The position numbers were made by a program, and so were the translations under genes. A stretch of 5,609 bases of DNA from Burkholderiales bacterium (lineage in GTDB: Bacteria; Pseudomonadota; Gammaproteobacteria; Burkholderiales; JAEUOS01), in the NCBI GenBank assembly GCA_947456845.1, contig CANGUJ010000289.1, forward strand, positions 1 through 5,609. Reading direction: 5' to 3'. Each line of letters opens with the position of its first letter. The stretch's first letter is position 1. Under the pieces are notes generated by a model that worked only from the letters and a program-made list of their open reading frames with translations, made no database searches and was not told the DNA's origin. Shown here piece by piece: positions 1-4,972 of the stretch.

Positions 1-436
1 ACTGGCGGATGCCGCGGAAGCGCCCGGGCGCCACGGCGAGATGCGCACCGAGCGCCGCGCCCGCCGCCTCGCCCAGGCGCAGATCGATGTTGCCGACGAT
101 GGCGGCAGCAATCCGGCAGGGACCGTGCGCGCCGCCGGCGCTGGCCTCGGCGATGTTGTTGACGAATTCGGTCTCGCCCAGGCTACGCAGTTCCGCCGGC
201 CCGTCGGTGCGGTAATGGGCGCCGCACTCCATGTACGCCGTGGCCACGATGTTGTGCCCGGCTGACGCATCAGCCAGCACCTCGGCATGCAGGTAGCGGT
301 TGCCGGGATGGTCCCACAGGTGGTGGTGCGCGTCGATGATCGGCAGTTCCGGCTCGAGGGCCGCTTCGCTGCGGCGGGCCAGCCAGTCGGGGCGAACCGG
401 CAGGTGCGGGCTGGCGGGTGCTTGGGGTGTGTTCAA
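1..436 (-). CDS. Amidohydrolase (COG3618 / Amidohydro_2-like TIM-barrel hydrolase), 3' part beyond the window
   Basis: The visible 145 residues are the N-terminal part of a metal-dependent TIM-barrel hydrolase. Residues 33-42 read PIIDAHHHLWD-like, with the HxH metal-binding pair at H37/H39 at the end of the first barrel strand. Residues about 138-145 (GRFRGIRQ) match the conserved GRFRGIR segment of this family. Members of the group hydrolyse lactones or cyclic amides/esters of small carboxylic acids in the cytoplasm; the substrate here cannot be told. The start is TTG at 436-434. No in-frame ATG lies near, and a strong GGAGGAG Shine-Dalgarno sits 5 nt upstream. The family is usually about 280-350 residues long, so roughly half is missing at the left edge. 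It lies downstream of, and on the same strand as, a Bug receptor gene and a Bug remnant, suggesting uptake and breakdown of one substrate (inference). Family assignment is firm; the exact reaction is unknown. Confidence 0.88.
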   Translation of the reverse strand, partial: MNTPQAPASPHLPVRPDWLARRSEAALEPELPIIDAHHHLWDHPGNRYLHAEVLADASAGHNIVATAYMECGAHYRTDGPAELRSLGETEFVNNIAEASAGGAHGPCRIAAAIVGNIDLRLGEAAGAALGAHLAVAPGRFRGIRQ

Positions 437-441
437 GGTTG

Positions 442-450
442 CTCCTCCCT
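442..450 (-). promoter_or_regulatory. Strong ribosome binding site fixing a TTG start
   Basis: On the minus strand the bases read AGGGAGGAG, nearly ideal complementarity to the 16S rRNA 3' end. It ends 5 nt before TTG at 436-434. It supports TTG initiation of the amidohydrolase, because no ATG or GTG in that frame is better placed. Confidence 0.75.
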
Positions 451-494
451 GATGGCGCGGGTTCCCCGGGGCAGCCGGGAATCACGGGGGCCAC

Positions 495-502
495 ATCATA
501 TA
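495..502 (-). promoter_or_regulatory. Possible -10 element upstream of the amidohydrolase gene
   Basis: The minus strand reads TATATGAT about 60 nt upstream of the TTG start, an AT-rich island in GC-rich DNA that resembles a -10 box (TATGAT). No recognisable -35 hexamer sits 16-18 nt upstream, so this is only a candidate. If real, the amidohydrolase has its own promoter separate from the Bug gene. Confidence 0.2.
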
Positions 503-532
503 GCGGCACCGGATGCTGCCGCGGGCGCGGTG

Positions 533-556
533 AGGCGCTTCGCGTCGCAAGCGCCT
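533..556 (-). terminator. Hairpin at the 3' end of the Bug remnant, possible terminator without U-tract
   Basis: An 8-bp perfect stem (AGGCGCTT at 533-540 pairing with AAGCGCCT at 549-556, loop of 8 nt) begins inside the stop codon of the Bug remnant on the minus strand. The position fits a transcript end or an mRNA-stabilising structure. There is no run of T after it in the minus direction, so intrinsic termination is not shown. Confidence 0.35.
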
Positions 557-788
557 ATTGCAGCTTGATGTTGGCGGCCTTGACCAGGTCGCGCCACTGC
601 GCCAGGTCGGCGCGGATGCGCGCGACGAAAGCGTCCGGCGTGGTGCCTTCCGGCTCCAGCCCGGCGGCGCGCAGGCGCTCCGCCACCTCCGGCACCTGGA
701 TGATCTTCGCCGTCTCGGCCGCGATGCGCTCGACAATGGCGCGCGGCGTGCCGGCCGGCGCGGCGCGCTTCCCGCAGGCAACCGGCCT
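555..788 (-). pseudogene. C-terminal remnant of a second Bug/TctC-family solute receptor
   Basis: This minus-strand frame is open for 77 codons between an in-frame TAG (789-791) and its own stop TAG (555-557). From about residue 9 it reads AAPAGTPRAIVERI and ends WRDLVKAANIKLQ, the typical last lobe of Bug receptors (the APAGTP segment, a leucine/arginine-rich helix, TPDAF, IRADLAQW, then a short hydrophobic end). Full-length members have about 320-330 residues, so roughly three quarters, including the signal peptide and ligand-binding N-lobe, is missing. No ATG start and no ribosome binding site precede it. It is not a copy of the neighbouring complete gene's C-terminus: aligned by eye, only family-level positions are shared. 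It therefore derives from a separate paralogue that lost its 5' part. The homology seems to stop near 765-770, which marks the probable deletion junction. An expressed small protein is unlikely. Confidence 0.72.
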
Positions 789-832
789 CTAGTTTCGACG
801 TGCCGCAGCCGGTTCTGCCGCATGGCGGAGGC

Positions 833-1801
833 CTAGAACAACCGGATGCCCTGCGACTGGATCACCTGGGCCCACTTGGCCGTTTCCGCGCGGATGTAGG
901 CCGCGAAGTCGCCGAGATTGAGGATGGAAGTCTCGATGCCGTTGGACCTGAACTGCGCTTGCACCTCCTCGGAAGCGACCGCCTCGCGGAGGGCCGACAC
1001 CAGGATGGATTCGGTGCGCGCCGGCAGCCCGGGCGGCGCGGCGATGCCGAACCACACGCTCGACTCGAACCCTTTCAGGCCGAGTTCAGCGATCGTCGGC
1101 AACTGCGGCGCGCTGGACGCGCGCAGGCTGCCGGTCGAGGCGATCGCGGTGAGCCGGCCGGCCCGCACATACGGCATGACGGAGGACGCCGGGGCGAACA
1201 TCAGCCAGATGCGCCCGGCCAGGAGGTCGGTGACCGCCGCCGCACTGCCCTGGTAGGGCACATGCAGCATGCGCACATCGGCCATCGCCGAGAACAACGC
1301 CGCCGCCATGTGCAGCGCCGTGCCGTTGCCCGCCGTGCCGTAGGCGATGTGGTCGGGCTGGTACTTCAGACGCCGGATCAGGCCTTCCAGCGAAGTGATG
1401 CCGAGATCCGGATGGAGCACCAGGATGTTGGGCACCCGGCCGATGAGCGCCACCGGCAGGAGATCGCGCGCGAGATCCACATCGGTCGGGCTGTTGGCGG
1501 CGGTGTTGATGACGTTGGCCACCGTGGCGAAGAACAGCACATGGCCGTCCGGCGGCGCGGCGGCGACCGCGCGCGCGGCGATGCCGCTGGAGGCGCCGGC
1601 ACGGTTTTCCACCACCACCTTCTGGCCGATCACCGGCCCGAGCTTTTGCGCGACGATGCGCGCGGCGACATCGGACGAACTGCCGGGCTGGAAGCCGACG
1701 ATGATGCGCAGCGGCTTTTGAGGATAGATGTCCTGGGCCGCGGCGGCGCATGCGAGACTCGCCATCGCCCATGCTGCCAGGGTCCTGCCGAAACGCCGCA
1801 T
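833..1801 (-). CDS. Bug/TctC-family tripartite tricarboxylate transporter substrate-binding protein
   Basis: A complete periplasmic solute receptor of 322 residues. Residues 1-22 form a Sec signal peptide (MRRF basic start, hydrophobic core, AAA before the likely cut at about 22/23). The mature part opens with YPQKPLRIIVGFQPGSSSD (26-44), the family's YPxKPIRxIVxFxPGGxxD motif with the usual second glycine replaced by serine. Further family signatures are VVENRAGASSG (63-73), YGTAGNGT (154-161), LHVPYQGSAAAVTDLLAG (179-196) and a C-terminal helix ending near W310. Bug proteins bind carboxylates and related small molecules. Some work with TctA/TctB permeases, but many in Burkholderiales are orphans, and no TctA/B is seen here. 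An in-frame ATG at 1864 would add 21 highly basic residues before the signal peptide. I prefer 1801 because it gives normal length and a normal signal peptide, although neither start has a clear ribosome binding site. The gene lies upstream of a Bug remnant and an amidohydrolase on the same strand, perhaps as one transcript. The ligand is unknown. Confidence 0.92.
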   Translation of the reverse strand: MRRFGRTLAAWAMASLACAAAAQDIYPQKPLRIIVGFQPGSSSDVAARIVAQKLGPVIGQKVVVENRAGASSGIAARAVAAAPPDGHVLFFATVANVINTAANSPTDVDLARDLLPVALIGRVPNILVLHPDLGITSLEGLIRRLKYQPDHIAYGTAGNGTALHMAAALFSAMADVRMLHVPYQGSAAAVTDLLAGRIWLMFAPASSVMPYVRAGRLTAIASTGSLRASSAPQLPTIAELGLKGFESSVWFGIAAPPGLPARTESILVSALREAVASEEVQAQFRSNGIETSILNLGDFAAYIRAETAKWAQVIQSQGIRLF

Positions 1802-1815
1802 CACGCCGGTGTCCG

Positions 1816-1827
1816 CGCAAGCTTGCG
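1816..1827. repeat. Perfect 12-bp palindrome upstream of the Bug gene
   Basis: The sequence CGCAAGCTTGCG is its own reverse complement. It lies 15-26 nt upstream of the preferred Bug start at 1801, where a dimeric regulator could block or assist expression. If translation started at 1864 the same bases would be coding. An operator function is inference only; the site occurs once in the window. Confidence 0.3.
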
Positions 1828-1951
1828 GCACCTGCCGCGGGCGCAACCGTTTCCTGGCGTTCATGCCGGACGAGCCGGAGCCCGCGAACGCTGGCGACGG
1901 GCGACCGATGGCTTCACGACCAACGCGGGCACCGGTGCGCGTTTGACCTTC

Positions 1952-1969
1952 AACAGACCGAACAGACCG
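1952..1969. repeat. Tandem direct repeat, 2 x 9 bp
   Basis: AACAGACCG occurs twice head to tail without a spacer (1952-1960 and 1961-1969) in the divergent intergenic region. This could be a repeated regulator half-site or a simple replication-slippage duplication. No partner sites are seen elsewhere in the region. Confidence 0.35.
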
Positions 1970-2116
1970 GACGGGCGCATGGCAGCCTGACCTTGGGAAA
2001 TCCTCAGACGGAGTTTACGCCGCCGCCCGCCTGACCGAACACGAGTCCGCATCCGCACGCCCGCCGCTCATGCCCGACTGACGATGCGCCGTTCGCGGCC
2101 GCGGACCGTCCCGCAC

Positions 2117-2134
2117 CGCCGCCCTATGGCGGCG
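2117..2134. other. GC-rich stem-loop in the divergent intergenic region
   Basis: CGCCGCC (2117-2123) pairs perfectly with GGCGGCG (2128-2134) around a CTAT loop. An outer pairing of GCGGAC (2101-2106) with GTCCGC (2134-2139) is possible as an alternative extension with a bulge. No T-run follows on either strand. Neither flanking gene ends here, so it is not a terminator of a gene in this window. It could be a structured 5' leader element of the rightward transcript or chance pairing in GC-rich DNA. Confidence 0.3.
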
Positions 2135-2259
2135 TCCGCTGGGTCCGGGGTCTATCGGGCCTGCCTCGGCACTTGAGACGCCAAAGGAAAGACGGAAGGC
2201 ATGACATAAGGCACCCTTTTCGCGCGATCCGCGCGCCTATCCCCGGCTACCATCTGACC

Positions 2260-3327
2260 ATGACAACCCTTGCCACAGACCGCCATGCGCGCGACGCCAG
2301 CATCGCAGGGCCGCCCCCGGCGCGTGTGGCACTGGTGATGATCGCCAGGGACGAGGCACGATGCATTGCACGCTGCCTCGACAGCGCGCGCCCGTGGGTG
2401 GACGACATGGTGGTGCTCGATACCGGATCGACCGACAATACCGCGGACCTGGCGCGCGCCTGCGGCGCACGCGTCCATCGCTTCGCCTGGGTGGATGACT
2501 TCGCGGCTGCGCGCAACGCCGCCTTGAGCCATTCCGACGCGGACTGGAATCTCATCCTGGACGCCGACGAGTGGATTGAAAGCGGCGCGGAATGCCTCTC
2601 CCGCGATATCCTGGGCCAGACGCCGTTCATCGGCGTCGCCGCCATCCGCAGCTCGTTCCAGAGCGGCGGCGCCTCGGCAAGCGCGATGAGCCCGATCTCC
2701 AGGCTGCTGCCCCGCGGTACCCGTTACAGCGGCCGCATCCACGAGCAGCCCCAATCGGACCTGCCACGCAGGCGCATCGCACTGGTGATCGGCCATGACG
2801 GCTACCTGCCCGACCTGCTCGAGAAAAAGCGCGGCCGCAACGCCGCCCTGCTTGCGCGGGAACTGGCCGATGACCCCGAAAACGCGTTTATCCACTACCA
2901 CCTCGGCAAGGACCACGAGGTTTACCAGCGCTATGCGCAGGCGTGCCGCCACTACCAGTACGCATGGGAGCGTTCGAGACCCGACGACGGCTTTCGGCAT
3001 GGCCTGATCACGCGCTGGATGCACTGCATGGGCCAGGCCGGCCTCGCGCAGCAGGCGGTGGACCTTGCCATCGCCGAGATGGACCACTGGCAGCACTCGC
3101 CGGACTTTTTCTTCGTCCTGGGCAACCTGGTGCTGGACCTGGCCGTCGCACATCCGGCGCGCGCGCCCTCCGAGTTGTTGCCCCTGGCCCAAGCCTGCTG
3201 GGAGCGTTGCCTGGAAATTGGCGAGGCGCCCGCATTGCAAGACAGCGTGGCCGGACGCGGCAGTCACCTGGCCGCGCACAATCTCGCGGTGGTTCGCAGC
3301 GGCCTGGAACACGCCCTCGCAACCTAG
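2260..3327 (+). CDS. Family 2 glycosyltransferase with TPR-like C-terminal half
   Basis: A 355-residue protein that should transfer a sugar from a nucleotide-sugar donor to an unknown acceptor in the cytoplasm. The GT-A fold domain occupies about residues 22-165. It shows the opening strand ALVMIARDEA (24-33), LDTGSTDNT (53-61), WVDDFAAARN (77-86), the metal/nucleotide-binding DxD-type LDADEW (100-105) and the RIHEQP segment (159-164). This set is typical of GT2 enzymes of the cd02511/SunS-like type with C-terminal TPR repeats. Residues about 190-345 are helical, with TPR-like spacing (for example NAFIHYHLGKDHE at 208-220 and the helices around 225-270), probably an acceptor or partner binding platform. 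No membrane segment or signal peptide is seen. ATG at 2260 was chosen because the in-frame TTG at 2173 would add 29 arginine-rich, non-conserved residues; no strong ribosome binding site supports either start. No polysaccharide or LPS genes flank it, so the acceptor cannot be inferred. Confidence 0.85.
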   Translation: MTTLATDRHARDASIAGPPPARVALVMIARDEARCIARCLDSARPWVDDMVVLDTGSTDNTADLARACGARVHRFAWVDDFAAARNAALSHSDADWNLILDADEWIESGAECLSRDILGQTPFIGVAAIRSSFQSGGASASAMSPISRLLPRGTRYSGRIHEQPQSDLPRRRIALVIGHDGYLPDLLEKKRGRNAALLARELADDPENAFIHYHLGKDHEVYQRYAQACRHYQYAWERSRPDDGFRHGLITRWMHCMGQAGLAQQAVDLAIAEMDHWQHSPDFFFVLGNLVLDLAVAHPARAPSELLPLAQACWERCLEIGEAPALQDSVAGRGSHLAAHNLAVVRSGLEHALAT

Positions 3328-3522
3328 GTTACCCCCTCCAGACCACCTCCTTGCCGCCTGCGGTGCGGCCCGCACGCGTACGCGGTCGATCCGGCGCCGG
3401 CCACGGTCGCAGCGTGAAATCCGGCCTCCATGGCCCCGCGCCGCTACCGACACCATGATTGCGGCCGCCGGCGAACCCGGAGAAAATCCGGTGTTGCGGC
3501 AAGCATTGAAAACGGAAAACCC

Positions 3523-3948
3523 ATGACACCCAGGCTGGCGTTCGACCATATCCACCTGATCAGCCGCGACCCGCGCGCCGCGGCCGACTGGTATTGCGAC
3601 AAATTCGGCGGCGAGGTCAGCGCAGTGCAGGAGAACCTGCGCGGCGCGCCGCAGATCGACGTGCGCATCGGCGGCATGACGCTGGTCATCCGCGGTCGTC
3701 GCCCCGGCGAGCAGCCGGCCGATGCCGCACCGATGCGCGCCTTCGACGGCTATTCCAGCCATGACGGCTGGGGCACCGATCATTTCGGCTTCACCTATCG
3801 CGGCGACCTGCGCGCCTTCTGCGCGGAACTCAAAGACAAGGGCGTGCGGATGGCCGTGGAGCCCTGGGAGTTCAAGCCCGGCCTGGTGCTGTGCTATGTG
3901 GCCGCGCCCGACGGGGTGAGCATCGAACTCATGCAGACAGGCGCCTAG
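3523..3948 (+). CDS. VOC-fold protein (glyoxalase / extradiol dioxygenase superfamily)
   Basis: A single-module vicinal-oxygen-chelate protein of 141 residues with two babbab halves. The first strand reads FDHIHLISRDPRAAADWY (7-24). H9 is at the usual metal position, eight residues (inclusive) before D16. The second half opens DHFGFTY (86-92) with H87, and the closing strand PDGVSIELMQ (129-138) supplies E135. These give a plausible His/His/Glu metal site, shared between modules in a dimer. Known families with this fold include glyoxalase I, bleomycin/fosfomycin resistance proteins and ring-cleaving dioxygenases; the sequence does not decide between them. ATG at 3523 is preferred over an in-frame ATG at 3430: it has GGAAAA just upstream and begins at the conserved fold, while the extra 31 residues would be basic and low-complexity. 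It lies 195 nt after the glycosyltransferase gene and 43 nt before the ABC exporter, so co-transcription with the exporter is possible. Confidence 0.87.
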   Translation: MTPRLAFDHIHLISRDPRAAADWYCDKFGGEVSAVQENLRGAPQIDVRIGGMTLVIRGRRPGEQPADAAPMRAFDGYSSHDGWGTDHFGFTYRGDLRAFCAELKDKGVRMAVEPWEFKPGLVLCYVAAPDGVSIELMQTGA

Positions 3949-3991
3949 TTCGAGGGTACGAGAGCGCCGCTGCCCGGAAAGCCACAACACC

Positions 3992-4972
3992 ATGTCCCCC
4001 TCGGCCATCGCCGGCCCGGCTCGCCCTGCCATGAGCGACGCCATCGTCTCGGTACGCGGCGTCTCCAAGACCTACGCAAGCGGTTTGGTCGCGCTCAAGC
4101 GCATCGATCTCGACATCCGCCGCGGCGAGATCTTCGCCCTGCTGGGCCCGAACGGCGCCGGCAAGACCACCCTCATCGGCACCATCTGCGGGCTGGTCAG
4201 GCCGAGCAGCGGAACGATCATCGCCGACGGGCACGACACGGTGAAGGACTACCGCGCCGCGCGCGCGGCGATCGGCCTGGTGCCGCAGGAACTGCACACC
4301 GATTCGTTCGAGACGGTATGGGCGACCCTGCGCTTCAGCCGCGGCCTGTTCGGCAGGCCGCCCGACCCGGCCCATCTGGAGCGGGTGCTGCGCGACCTTT
4401 CCCTGTGGGACAAACGCGACGCCAGGATCATGACCCTGTCCGGCGGCATGAAGCGCCGCGTACTGATCGCCAAGGCGCTCTCGCACGAACCGAAGATCCT
4501 GTTCCTCGACGAACCCAGCGCCGGGGTCGACGTGGAGTTGCGCCACGACATGTGGCGCATGGTGCGCGCGCTGCGCGACGGCGGCACCACCATCATCCTC
4601 ACCACCCACTACATCGAGGAGGCCGAGGACATGGCCGACCGCATCGGCGTGATCAACCGGGGCGAGCTGATCGTGGTGGAGGAAAAGGAGGCGCTCATGC
4701 GCAAGCTCGGCAAGAAGCAGCTCGCGCTCACGCTGCGCCACCGGCTCGCGCAGGTGCCGGCCGCGCTGGCGCACCTGCCGCTGGAACTCTCCGGCGACGG
4801 CGCCGTGCTCACCTACACCTTCGACAGCCAAAACGAGGAGACCGGCATCGCCGCCCTGCTGCGCACGCTCGCCGAGCATGGCATCGACTTCCATGACCTG
4901 CGCTCCAGCGAAAGCTCGCTCGAGGACATTTTCGTGAGCCTGGTGCGGCAGCCGGCGCAGGATGCGGCATGA
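3992..4972 (+). CDS. ABC-2 type exporter ATP-binding subunit (YadG-like)
   Basis: A 326-residue ATPase that energises an ABC exporter from the cytoplasmic face of the inner membrane. All nucleotide-binding motifs are intact: Walker A GPNGAGKTT (52-60), Q-loop Q99, signature LSGGM (149-153, the M variant usual in the drug/NodI-type exporters), Walker B ILFLDEP (169-175) with E174 as catalytic base, D-loop around AGVD (177-180) and H-loop H206. The region after about 235 carries the extra C-terminal domain of this subfamily, ending SSESSLEDIFVSLV, a motif typical of ABC-2 ATPases. It resembles E. coli YadG in organisation and length (about 308 residues there). ATG at 3992 has GGAAAG 10 nt upstream; an internal ATG at 4031 would give a closer match to the family N-terminus but has no ribosome binding site. 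Its stop overlaps the permease start. The transported substrate is unknown. Confidence 0.94.
   Translation: MSPSAIAGPARPAMSDAIVSVRGVSKTYASGLVALKRIDLDIRRGEIFALLGPNGAGKTTLIGTICGLVRPSSGTIIADGHDTVKDYRAARAAIGLVPQELHTDSFETVWATLRFSRGLFGRPPDPAHLERVLRDLSLWDKRDARIMTLSGGMKRRVLIAKALSHEPKILFLDEPSAGVDVELRHDMWRMVRALRDGGTTIILTTHYIEEAEDMADRIGVINRGELIVVEEKEALMRKLGKKQLALTLRHRLAQVPAALAHLPLELSGDGAVLTYTFDSQNEETGIAALLRTLAEHGIDFHDLRSSESSLEDIFVSLVRQPAQDAA
4959..4972 (+). promoter_or_regulatory. Translational coupling junction between ATPase and permease genes
   Basis: The permease ATG (4969-4971) and the ATPase TGA (4970-4972) share bases as ATGA. An AGGA ribosome binding site (4959-4962) lies 6 nt upstream, inside the ATPase gene. 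This arrangement lets ribosomes finishing the ATPase restart on the permease, keeping the two subunits in proportion. Confidence 0.8.

Larger units (their letters stand above)
1802..2259. other. Intergenic region between divergent genes, no convincing gene
   Basis: This stretch of 458 nt (395 nt if the upstream Bug start at 1864 is used) must hold the control regions of the leftward Bug gene and the rightward glycosyltransferase gene. It contains the 12-bp palindrome at 1816-1827, the 9-bp tandem repeat at 1952-1969, the palindrome CGCGGCCGCG at 2094-2103 and a stem-loop at 2117-2134. A minus-strand reading frame of 65 codons (1861-2058) is arginine-rich, without recognisable domain content, and looks like a by-product of high GC. 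Sequences such as TTGAGA at 2173-2178 resemble a -35 box, but no matching -10 lies at the right distance. I cannot place a promoter with confidence. Confidence 0.6.

Noticed and set aside
800..1990. A 396-codon plus-strand open frame opposite the Bug gene
   Set aside because: The minus strand encodes a full Bug receptor with signal peptide. The plus translation is Arg/Gly/His-rich without motifs.
1861..2058. A 65-codon arginine-rich minus-strand frame upstream of the Bug gene
   Set aside because: It has no ribosome binding site and no recognisable fold, and its composition is explained by GC content.
2173..2259. An N-terminal extension of the glycosyltransferase from TTG
   Set aside because: The extra 29 residues are basic and lie outside the conserved fold, and no ribosome binding site precedes the TTG.
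3353..3369. A small hairpin (GCCGC/GCGGC) after the glycosyltransferase stop as a terminator
   Set aside because: It has only 5 base pairs and no T-run, so it cannot be separated from chance pairing.
2152..4068. A 638-codon open frame on the minus strand opposite the glycosyltransferase and VOC genes
   Set aside because: It spans two clearly recognisable plus-strand genes and the gap between them, and its translation has no family motif. Long antisense frames are expected in GC-rich coding DNA.
3929..4894. A 321-codon minus-strand open frame opposite the ABC ATPase
   Set aside because: It is the mirror of an intact ATPase with all motifs on the plus strand. Its own composition (His/Asp/Gly/Val-rich) is typical of antisense frames.
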